Assembly (NCBI RefSeq): GCF_933775445.1
Contig: NC_065877.1
Location: 14,508,001 to 14,572,000 of the forward strand
Direction: 5' to 3'
DNA length: 64,000 bases
Origin: Argentina anserina
Taxonomy: Eukaryota > Streptophyta > Magnoliopsida > Rosales > Rosaceae
In this document: piece after piece, positions 1 through 9,984 of the stretch
Position numbering within the stretch: position 1 is the first letter of the stretch
How the letters are laid out: each line of letters starts with the position of its first letter
The notes under the pieces: model-generated
The model's input: the letters and a program-made list of their open reading frames with translations, nothing else
Told to the model about the DNA's origin: nothing
The model's database searches: none
Made by a program: the position numbers and the translations under genes

Positions 1-239
1 AAGGCAGGAAGAGATCCACAGGACCACAGCTCTAGGGACAACAAAGTAACACAATAAGTGCTCATGATGCTACCATTAAAACAGGGAGATAATGTTGATC
101 CATTCCTCTTACCTCTATTCTTCAAAAATAAGAATGAAAGGCATATAAAGTCACTATCCGTCTATATTCTGGTATCTCTTTAGCCACCTTTGACATTAAG
201 TTTTTATACATATCAAATTCACCTTGGAGCAAGCAATGT

Positions 240-2160
240 TCTCTGGTGCAAGGGAAGAATTGGTGTTTGGCAGGTGCTTTTCACCATGAATTCTCCATTT
301 TTATCGACTATTCTCGTTTGAGTCAGATCACCTTTACATGTCCTTAAGCTAATGAATATGCTCCAGTGATGAGGTGGGTGCACTGGTTGGTTACTTAGGT
401 CAGAAATGCTTAATGCAATGTTCATAGGCTGACAAATTATTGAGGAGATGCTACTCAGAGAATATTAGGAGGAATCTTTGGATTCGAATGAGAACTGAAA
501 CCAACTTTGCTTAGTTAACTAGAATACACAGCCACATCAGCTATTCAGCTTCCCCAACTATATATTACACCTGTAACCCAGAAAAAAACTATATATTACA
601 CCTGGGATTCCCAGGCTGGGAGCACCCTACAATAAGTGGAAGGATTTTTGTAAGTATCACATTGATAGAGCTTCTTAAGTGTACCCTGCTGCTTATAAAA
701 ATTGCATTCTCCACTTCATGAAACAAGATATGCAGTCGCTTCTGCTTCAATTCTTTGTCTTTTTATTTGTTAAGCAGGAAATAATACTTTCCGTTGTATC
801 ACTTATTACTGTGTTTCAAATAATTTTACCCTGTGCTTTTAGTTCTTTCTATGGATGCACGTACACTCGTATTGTTTCTGGTAATATTAATATATTTTCT
901 GCTGATATGCTGATCTTCTACTATTATCCCAGAAATCTTGTGCATTTGCTTTTTCTACATGTGTTTCGTGCCTTCATCTTTTTTTCTTTTTTTTTTAATC
1001 TCTGTTTATTCGGAAATATGTGATTATTCTGGGGAAATTTAAAATAACAAGTATGCTTGTTGCCTTCATCTTTCTTTATTGTATGCTCCGCGCCTCCACC
1101 CTACGGATTTGTCAGAATTAACTCACTTGAGTCACTTCCTATTGCCTGTTGTCATAAGTTTGGACTTTGGAGAGACTATCAGGCTTGCAGTTCTGAGACC
1201 AGTAACAGGCATGTAATATATCATTGAGTTGGATATAAAAATATAGTGCCAAATGGATGAAACTCCTTGATATAAAATTTTGGTTCAAAATATATCAAGC
1301 ATTCCACTCGATCGTAGCATACAGAGCTATCCTGCGATTCCTGCCTATCCGACATTTTTTTCAATTGTGGCAATCTAGGTGCTTAAAATTCTGGTCAGGC
1401 CAATATATGGAGATCATAATGTCGCAATTTTCAAGACTTCAACCTCACAGGCATCCGGGTGTTCATCAGGGTCCGAAGGGAGCCATGGTCTTGTTGTGGC
1501 AGCACTTATCTGATAAGATAAAAACGGTAAAACATTAATAGAAACATTTACATTTATATTTGAAATAACATTTTTATTAGACCTCTCACACTCTTTGCAC
1601 CTCTTTTTTGGTTTCAAAAATACAGATATGTACTCTCCTCGTGAATTTCTGAAATCACCTTATTTGATCACAGAGCTTCAATTCATGCAAATATAGCTTC
1701 TATATCACACTATCTACTCTCAAATCCCTACCCTTAAAAAAACAACTACATCCAGACTTTTCAAGAAACAAAACATTTTAATTTCGCTCTCCTAAAAGGA
1801 TAGAAACCTTCAAAACAAATAAATCGAAACCAAAATCAAAATAAGAACTTGATAAAGAAACACAAAAAAGAACTAGGGAAAACAGAAACATTACTTCTTC
1901 AATATTAAAATTGGACGAGATTTGATCGGTCTTCGATCGATCTGTAAAAAACCAGGGTTAACCAGCAATCAAATTTTACAACTCTTCTACTATAGTTCAT
2001 TTATTTTGTGTTATTTAACTTTAAAAAAGAAATTAATACTCAGACAAGGTTGTATATGTTTCTTTTTAATTATCAAACTTTAATCAGGTATATATTCAGG
2101 TTTGGTATTACTAATACAGAAGGATCATAGCTAGATTATTGTCATCACTTGCACATTGCT
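240..2160. repeat. Unit A of a tandem duplication
   Basis: Blocks of this unit recur in the same order further right. Positions 256-330 match 2171-2240 and 446-726 match about 2235-2470. Positions 1410-1600 match 4230-4460 and 1890-1960 match 4660-4700. Positions 1975-2045 match about 20825-20895, beyond the retrotransposon stack. Matches are clear but diverged, with small indels. Unit A is therefore one copy of a direct duplication, and unit B was later stretched by insertions. The duplicated segment carries an RNase T2-like gene on the minus strand. Nothing else codes here; the short plus-strand frames around 679-1023 are low-complexity. Positions 1-239 hold nothing I recognise. Confidence 0.7.
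1433..1960 (-). pseudogene. RNase T2-like pseudogene, copy A (remnant)
   Basis: On the minus strand, an acceptor-like TTATCAG near 1517-1523 is followed by a frame containing RPWLPSDPDEHPDA. This lines up with the equivalent exon of copy B and with the tryptophan-proline block before catalytic segment II of RNase T2/S-RNase proteins. About 400 bases upstream, near 1905-1960, a second homologous stretch ends in a GTAATG donor like that of copy B. The signal-peptide part of exon 1 is missing, and so is the segment matching copy B 3861-4200. The remnant cannot give a full protein. The family assignment rests mainly on the better preserved copy B. Confidence 0.45.
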
Positions 2161-2933
2161 TAGGAAAAATATTGGTGTTTGGTAGGTGCTTTAATTTTCA
2201 CCGTGAATTTTAAGTGACTATTCTCCTTTGAGTCGGATGCTACTCAGAGAATATTAGGAGGAATCTCTGAATTCGAATGAGAACTGAAACCAAATTTGTT
2301 TACTTAATCAATTAGAATACACAATTTAGCCACACCAGCTGGGAGCACCTTACAATAAGTGATAGGATTTCTGTAAATTAGTGGCACATTGATAGATCGA
2401 TCTTCGAATTTCTAACTGTATACCCTGCTGCTGCTTGGATAACTTGCATTCTTCACTTTATGAAACAAGTTGATGAGGATGAGGTGATGATAGATAGACA
2501 TACCCTTTTATCCCTTCAACATCTTTCAGTTGTGAGCATCTAGTTTCTCAGGGCGATTGACTTGATTTGCTATCTAGAAGGAAAGCTATGCATGTGTGTA
2601 ATAATCCATCAGGTGTTACCAGCTGATCGATGTATTGAATATAAATAAATTGTGATATTGTACAACTTTGTAAGGCTTCAAAATGAACAACAGATCCGGA
2701 AAGTTCATAGTTTTTGTCACGTAACAATCTCTCTATTGTCAGTGTTCATGAACAGCCCTTCCAAGGGGGATATATAAGTTCACCATTCACTGAAAACTCA
2801 TGAAAGACCCTGAAACCTTTCACTGAAAAAAAAAGGTTTAACAATCTCGATCTATACTTGTTATGGCGTTTCCAGTGAGTACTTATTATCATCACTTGAG
2901 TACCTAGTATGCATGGCATTTCAGCATTGTTTT

Positions 2934-3586
2934 TTTTAGGGCTGTAAGTAGGCTCGAGCCGCTCGTATTTTCGACTCGTATTCGGCTCGTTTTTAGCCCG
3001 TTCGGCTCGACTCGTAAAATTAAATAAGCCGAGTTTGAGCTCAATATTAAGTTCGATCTTGAAAATGAGATGAGCTTTAACAACAAGTATTCGGCTCGTT
3101 CGACTCGTTCGACTCGTTCGACTCGTTCGACTCGTTTAACTGACGAGCTAGTTCGAACTCGCTAAAATCTTGGCTCGTTTATTAATTAAGCTTAACTTAT
3201 TAACTTTTATAATATATGAGAAATAATTTTTATATGAGAAATAATTTTTAAAATATAATATTTGTTAGAAAAAGCTAAAAGACTTCTCTATAGAATAATC
3301 AATTAAAGACTTAAGTTTAATAACGAGTTTGATTTATTATTTTTAATTTATTATAAATAAAAAGGATTTTGTGTGATGCTATGACATCAGATAATGAATT
3401 ATCCTTTTAATTTCTTAATTTTAAAATTTTAATTTTTTATAATTTAAGCTACCTCGATTTGTGTTCAAGCTCGTCTAATAAAATGAGCCGACCCGAGTCC
3501 AGCTCGAGCTTTGTTAAGCCAACCCGAGCTTGAACATGAAGGATTAAAATCAAAAATCAGCTCGACTCGGCTCATTTACACCCCTA
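2934..3586. mobile_element. hAT-type non-autonomous element (MITE)
   Basis: The left end reads TAGGGCTGTAAGTAGGCTCG. The right end, read on the other strand, is TAGGGGTGTAAATGAGCCGA. These are imperfect terminal inverted repeats of the hAT type. The 8-base word ATTGTTTT lies immediately outside both ends (2926-2933 and 3587-3594), the target-duplication length expected for hAT elements. The exact left boundary is soft because of a run of T. The interior is AT-rich with GGCTCG-rich arms and a short array of a 9-base GACTCGTTC-like unit near 3090-3135. No transposase is present, so it would have moved using an enzyme supplied elsewhere. It lies in the 3' flank of RNase T2-like copy B. Confidence 0.75.
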
Positions 3587-3860
3587 ATTGTTTTAATGCA
3601 TGATAAGTTTACAAGCTTGGGCTGCATATAGAATTTTGGTGGAAAATAAACCAAACATTGATATAAAATAGGGGGCCATTCATTCGTAGTAATACATTGA
3701 GTTATCCACCATTCTTGGCAATCTATATTCTATAATTGCTCAAAATTAAACCTAGTTAGGCCACTGCATGGATTTATTCTTTCCATCGTAAATATGGATG
3801 CAATTATCCCCTGAGGCCGAATACGCAAATAGTTGCCTTAATATTGGGGTTCCTCTAGGC

Positions 3861-4838
3861 TTATTCTCGTAAAATAAATCTTATCGTCGCACATATTCTG
3901 GACGGGCGGGCAAGATTGTAGTTCATGTTCTTTGTCCAAAAAAAAAATTCTAGTTCATGTTGTTTTGTAAAACAAAACCAAACCTTATGTAGCGTGTCTG
4001 GCAATTTACCGGGCTGCTTATAAGATCCGCAACTCAATATCGCATTGACATTGTACTTATGAATGGCGATTTCTATGTCATTGGTTGGATAATACTCATT
4101 TGGCTTAAATTCACCTTCCAAACCCATCAATTCGTGAGACTTCAATTGCTGCCACAACTCCACTGTTTTCGTTATATATTATAGAGGAGTTGGCATACGT
4201 CTAAGCAGCATAACTACCCGTATTTCCATATTTGGATTGCCAGAATGCATTGGCTTCCGGATTTTTATCAGAGTCCAAAGGGGGCCAACCCTCGTCTGAG
4301 TTGTTGTTTTAGTTCAACATCGATCTGATAAGATAAAGAGTATGGTAAGAGATTATTAGAAACATTAATTAATTAACACTTATATTTGAAAACACACGTA
4401 CTTATAGTGGAACCACCAAATTTGAATTTTTTTTTTTACCTCACATGCATGCATACTCTTTGCACCATTCAAACATTTACTTCTTGTGAATTTTCTAAAA
4501 AATGTGCTTCTGTTCATGGAAATATAGTTTCCCTGATAGTGTGATAATTCCTGCATCTTACTCTCAAAAAAAAAAATTAAGTACACCTCCCCATACAGAC
4601 TTTTGACAAAACATTAGAAAGCTAAAAAATTTTAAGCTCATCTTAAAACGATGGAAAATGAACTAGAAACATTACTCGAGCAATATCAAATAACGGACGG
4701 TTTGGTACGTCACACCATGTAACTTCGTTGAATTCGTATACGGTTGGCTGCCCTACAGGGTCAACTGGTATAGGATTAAGCTCCACAGGACGAAGGCTGT
4801 CGATGGTCCATGCATCCTTCGACTCATCTTCCCTGTTC
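3861..4838 (-). pseudogene. RNase T2-like pseudogene, copy B: end of exon 1 and exon 2
   Basis: The minus strand from 4838 to about 4676 continues an exon broken by the retrotransposon and ends at a GTAATG donor. An acceptor TTATCAG at about 4325-4331 opens the next exon. Motifs in order: WTIDSLRP where active RNase T2 enzymes have the first catalytic segment (FTIHGLWP), a leucine/arginine stretch plus WPPLDS, then FWQSKYGNTGSY where the second segment (FW..EW.KHGTC) is expected. Further on, YYPTNDIEIAIHKYNVNAIL resembles the following helix, and LHKVWFCF the usual LHEVVFCY block. Both catalytic histidines are replaced. There are frameshifts within exon 2 and an in-frame stop at 4201-4203. 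The intron sits where S-RNase-class genes carry theirs. It is a dead gene of the extracellular ribonuclease family. The family call is by motif order and not by any search. Confidence 0.62.
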
Positions 4839-4843
4839 ATAAT

Positions 4844-5304
4844 TGTTAACACCTCCCCCTGAACAAGATAATTACCGGTCAAATCTCCTTTAATTCTGGT
4901 TACCGGACCGGTGACCAGCAATCTGATAACGCCGGATGTCATGACAGATAGCAAGGTAGCTACATCTCTAATCTGAATCTCGCCATTGACGCCGCTCAAG
5001 GTGGCTCACCTGAACAATAAATGCATCTTGTAATGGTTCACATACTCACATTGAAGGGAGAGCCCAACACTTCTCCCAATGTACCTATAAAAGGCTCACG
5101 TAGATCACTTAAAAAAGGTAACGTATTCCTAAATCTTTAACTCTCGAACTTAAATTATGTTCCGGATACTAACTTAAGTTTCGGAGGGTCAAAGGCCGGT
5201 GCACCGCTGGCCCTTTGACTTGACACATGTTGTGTGTAGGTCCCACTGAGCTGACACATCGAGACTACGAGAGGTTAGGTCTTCCAGATTTAGCACTCGT
5301 AACA
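4844..5304 (-). repeat. LTR of outer element (left copy)
   Basis: The repeat starts TG and ends CA with short inverted ends TGTTA/TAACA. It aligns along its length with 20087-20554, including the shared words AACTCTCGAACTTAAATT and GATTTAGCACTCGTAACA. Differences include many substitutions and a few small indels. Given the minus-strand gag-like frame, this would be the 3' LTR. Confidence 0.85.
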
Positions 5305-6459
5305 GGTCGCTCGACCTCATCGCCCACGTTTCGCTTCACGCCTCAGTATGCTCCCACCTCCGCCAAGAGAAGTATGTACTCAGTGACAGGCAGCGATATC
5401 CTGAAGAAGCCCTCCTCATCCAACTTCCCTGGCATGGTTGTAAAACCCTTTAGGCGCGCCACGTCCACGTCTTTCGCGCCCCACACTCGAACGCACTCCT
5501 TGATCCCCTAGATCACGTCCTCATCCGACATTTGTTGTGCGGCCCGAGAAATTTTCTCTACAACTTCTTTGCTTCCACTGCAACCGCTGCAAAAAAAAAA
5601 AAAAAACATGTCAGAATGACACCATATTTCAAATTTAGGTATACAATAAGGTTCACCTATTTACCAGGCGTTTTCACGATGGTGTACGCCTCGTAAACGG
5701 CCATCCGACACCACCAGAAAATTGACATGTCCGCCGACTGCTTGAAAGCAAATATACACCTCATCAGGCGATTCTCCATTAATGGAGTCAACCTGGTCTT
5801 GACGGGTACTACCAACTGAAAATTCATCAAATCACAATACTCACTTAAAAGTACACACACATGGATACAACATACCAAAAGGCTGAAAAGACCCCGGGAC
5901 TTGAAAGATTGTGTCTTCCACCATGAACACTCGCTCCCGCCAGTTAGTCGGGGTGCTACTCGGGGGCTCAATGATTAATGGGACGAACTTCCTCCCCCAG
6001 GGCACCATTCTCATACACCCATGGCTCCCCCTCTTCAAAGAGTACTGCAGCAACTAGCTGGACATGAACTCCTGTCAGCATGGTTTCCCTTGCCGCAACG
6101 CCCGTAACATGGTTATGGTGTCGAGCAACTGCATCCAAATGTTTGGGGTGACTTGCCATGGCGCGACATTAAATCATGTCAGAATGTACTGCACACTGAA
6201 CATAAGCGGGAATGCCAACCCATAGGCCAAAGCATGCTCTGAGATGCAGCACGCCCCCTCCGGCAGAATGTGGAATAACTCCCTCTAGGTCAGCGGCCTC
6301 AAACTTATGTTCTCTGGGATTTAGTACATCTTTCGAATACCAGCCAACTCTTTCACCGTTGCGCTTTGACTGGGCGGATCCACCTTCTAGTCGCCGAACC
6401 AAAACCTCATGTCGTCACTGCTCGTACTCACCTCTTCATTATCTCTTTTTTTTGCCATT
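5305..6459 (-). pseudogene. Gag-like retroelement frame, broken
   Basis: A minus-strand ATG near 6459 opens a frame beginning MAKKRDNEEVSTSSDDMRFW. A stop follows within about 30 codons. A frameshift then leads into WYSKDVLNPREHKFEAADL, which runs to about 6169. Later segments in shifting frames carry WRERVFMVEDTIFQVPGSF (around 5900-5970), MENRLMRC with KQSADMSIFWWCRMAVYEAY (around 5670-5790), and a stretch ending near the LTR. Several stops and frameshifts separate them. Its place between LTRs and its composition suggest a gag-type capsid region, but I recognise no zinc knuckle, protease or reverse transcriptase. It could also be another captured or transposon-specific protein. There is no sign that it is functional. 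Confidence 0.45.
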
Positions 6460-7171
6460 TTCGATTACCTGCAACAAAAGACCGAGCGAGTTACTTGACG
6501 ACCCCACATCGCTTACAAACGAAAAACTCTGTGGCCCTCTCCTCAACTCACAGTGCGCTTCGACATGTTTGAAACGGGAACACTTGATAAAACATCATTC
6601 CCACTCCAAATCACTCCGACCGACTTCCTCATTTGCTACAACCCCCAGATCAATACAAATTAGCTCAACACCCCAAACACGAGACAAACAAAATTTAGAT
6701 CGAGTGCATACCTCTGGTGGTTGGAATTGGAGTTGTAGTTGACTTCAGTGGTTACAAATGTCGGTTTTTTCACACTATTCCGAATAAAACCGCCAAAAAT
6801 CACTCTCTATTCCCTTTCTCTTCTGATTTCAACTTTCGTTCTCCACTATCACTCTCAAACAATTACGAAAAGAAATCCAGTTTTCTCTCCCTCTATATAT
6901 AAGCACTCGAATTCATTTGGCCCGTTGAACCCAAACACCACCAACCATTGGATCACTGACACGTGCCCCACTAACCATAGAACCCCTCGATTCCCAAACC
7001 GACGCGCCCCACGCACGCACATACTCCTATACAACCCTAACTGACCCTTACTCACTACACTTCCCCATACGCCATTATGACTGCCCACGTTAGTGACACC
7101 TCGTTCCCAGTGTGGTTCACACTCATGTCCCTTGCATTACATGCCAGGCCCCCTAGGCGAACTGGCCACTT
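6460..7171. other. Leader of the outer element, no gene
   Basis: This stretch lies upstream of the gag-like start on the minus strand and ends at the insertion point of the inner element. It contains short plus-strand frames of biased composition but no motif. The last five bases, 7167-7171 (CACTT), are the left target duplication of the inner element. Sequence of the outer element resumes at 16391. Confidence 0.5.
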
Positions 7172-7570
7172 TGTAACGACCCCAAAATTCTGAGCCTAAA
7201 AACTCAAAATTTCAAAGTCGTTAAACACTAAACAATTTCACTGAAAACGAAATCATTTAAAATGCCCAGCGGATCATTACTGAGTTCTCAATACAACTCA
7301 GAAGAACCAATTATTACAACCCAAATTATAATGCAATAATATAACAAATGGAATTGCGTAATTCTCACAACAAACTCACAAGATAGTCACACAAAATCCT
7401 CACACAAGCTGGAGATAAATAACTTCAAGTCCTCTGAGCGGTCCGTCAATTCCCGCTAATCCACACCTGCGGAGTTATCCACTACATCATCGAATTGGTG
7501 CACCGGGATTGTAAACACAAACCCGGTAAGCTTTACAGCTCGTATGAGTAAAATGAAAATATAACTCGCA

Positions 7571-7613
<43 letters not shown>

Positions 7614-9965
7614 GAAAATCCACAAATCAAACAAATATAAATGCACTCATGAGTCAATGGACAACCCATCTGGTTGTCCCAAAGAAATATGAAAAGAAGC
7701 GCTCATGAGAAATTAAGTAACCCTTCTGGTTACCCAAATGCATTTATAATACGGGTACCAAGAACGCTGGTACACATCTGTTACCCCTCTCATAATACCC
7801 CGTCGATATTGGATAGCCACCCGCTACCCAACATCTAAAACAATCTGAGTACCCATGAGCAGATAACCACCCGTTACCTCACATGCAGTACTAAGGCAGA
7901 CAGACTAGAGCTCTAACTGTATCGTAACTTTCGCCCGGCCAAAGGCTAGGTTCCGACTTGCCAAACACGTACAATAATCTCACATCATATTGTACCAATC
8001 ACGTCCGAAGACAAATCAACATTTTAACAATCTCAATGTTAAAAATCACGTACAATAATCTCACATCATATTGTACCAAAAATCATGTCCGAAGACAAAT
8101 CAACATTTTAACAATCTCAATGTTAAAATCACGTACAATAATCTCACATCATATTGTACCAAAAATCATGTCCGAAGACAAATCAACATTTTAACAAACT
8201 CAATGTTAAAATCACGTACAATAATCTCACATCATATTGTACAAATCAAAATCACATGCTCGATATTTAAATCTCGTCATCGAAATGACATAAATCACGA
8301 TAAAATCATAACAGTATATTATATAGCAAACTATATATATATGTACATATTTACCATTTATACAATATATATATAATCCATTATATCGTATACATGTCAT
8401 ATTTCATAAACACGTCCGAAGACAAAAACTCGTCCGAAGACAAAACATTTTAACAAACTCATGTTAAAACCACGTACAATAATCACACCTCATATTGTAC
8501 AAAAATCACATCACATGCTCAACATTTAATTCTCGTCATTCGAAATGACCAATTCCAATGAATTCATAACAGTATATAATATAGCAAACTATATATATAT
8601 GTACTTATTACCATTTATACGATATATACGTGATCCACTATATTGTATACGTGTCGTAATTCAATATTAAAAACTCTTGCAAAATCTTGAATCACCACAA
8701 GGGTAGATTCGTAAATAAGTGAGATTTTACTCACCTTCTTTCCTGCGTGCAACTTCCACGACCCTGAAAGTAATTTCCTCACTCGTTTCGTCAGTCACCT
8801 AATAGCACGATAAATGCTTAGAAAATGATACTTAAAATATCAGGTGACGAGTTCAGCACAGCTAAATGTTGTTCATAAAACATTGTTCACGGAACACTGT
8901 TCATGTTTACTAATCACTGTTTTTACTAAACCACTGTTCACAGTTACTGTTTTACCAAAACACTGTTCACAGTTACTGTTTTTACCAAAACACTGTTCAC
9001 AGTTACTGTTTTACCATGTCACTGTTCAAATTACTGTTACATACCACTATTCATGCCATGGTACTATTCACCGGTACTATTCACAGTCACTATTCATGCG
9101 GTGTTACTGTTCACCGACCGCCACCAATCATCACCAAATTTCATCACCACAACCTAAACAACATTTCCAACAACTTCCTAGTTGACACAAAGTTCTAAAT
9201 CCGAGCCTAAACAGTCCAAACACCGAAGAACATATATTCGGCACTATTCACAAACCCTAGAAATTGAAATTTTGATTCGGGTACTTACACTTCGATTTGG
9301 CTCGATTCCTTTTGTGGGAATGTTGCTGGGACTGAGACAAGCAAAACCCCCCAAGAATCTCGAGCCATGGTGGCCGGAGGAGGCGGCGCCGCCACAGCAG
9401 TAACTTCCGGCGGTTGCTACACCGTGTGTGGTTGTCGCCGGAGTGCAAGGCATAGCCCAAAAGATGGAGCTCGTCGAGCCCGTCAGTTTGATAGGTGGCA
9501 CAACACGAGGCGACGTCGGATGGTGGAGAAATCGGCCGGAGAAGTTTTTTTTGGTCGGGTGAACAGTACCCGAGCTCGGGTGAACAGTAACCCGAGCTGA
9601 TTTTTAGAAAAATCTGATTTTTAATCTCCTTTCCTTCCTTTTATACTATTTCCAAAATCGGAAACGAACTTCCGACGTTAATAACTTTTGCATCCGACGT
9701 CCGATTCGAACGCATGACGTGTCCACGAATTCGTATCGATGAGCTCTACGACTTTCGTGAATGAAGTTTTTGCAACCGAGCGACGGAATAAAAGTCGATC
9801 TATACGTTGCGGTAACGTTACGTTTTCTAATTAAACGATCCGAGAACGTTTCCGTTTTTGTTTTGAAATGTCGCAAACCTCCAATTGTCGTCTTGAATTA
9901 ATTTCACAAGTTTAACACTTAAAAAAATACTCGACATTTAGTTTCTAAAAATTCGGGTTATTACA
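7172..9965 (-). repeat. LTR of the young element (left, 3' LTR)
   Basis: It begins TGTAACGACCCC and ends GGGTTATTACA on the plus strand, so TG...CA holds on both strands. Internal landmarks are an (AT)n tract at about 7576-7612 and three to four diverged copies of a unit containing ACGTCCGAAGACAAATCAACA (7990-8480). There is a dense field of ACTGTTCAC words (8880-9120), a GC-rich block (9360-9530), and two GTGAACAGT units around 9555-9600. The small frames inside are not genes. Confidence 0.92.
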
Positions 9966-9984
9966 TTCTACCCCCCTTAAAAGG
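9966..9984 (-). other. Polypurine tract of the young element
   Basis: Read on the minus strand, this is CCTTTTAAGGGGGGTAGAA, directly followed by the LTR start TGTAATAACCC. A G-rich purine run next to the 3' LTR is the usual site where plus-strand DNA synthesis begins in LTR retroelements. It fixes the orientation of the element together with the primer-binding site. Confidence 0.75.

Noticed and set aside
7958..8376. Repeated frames with KSRTIISHHIV-type units, duplicated at 14340-14758
   Set aside because: They are translations of tandem units inside the two LTRs of one retroelement and are not repeat-protein genes.
7990..8480. Possible CRISPR-like direct repeats
   Set aside because: These are tandem LTR subrepeats without unique spacers in plant nuclear DNA.
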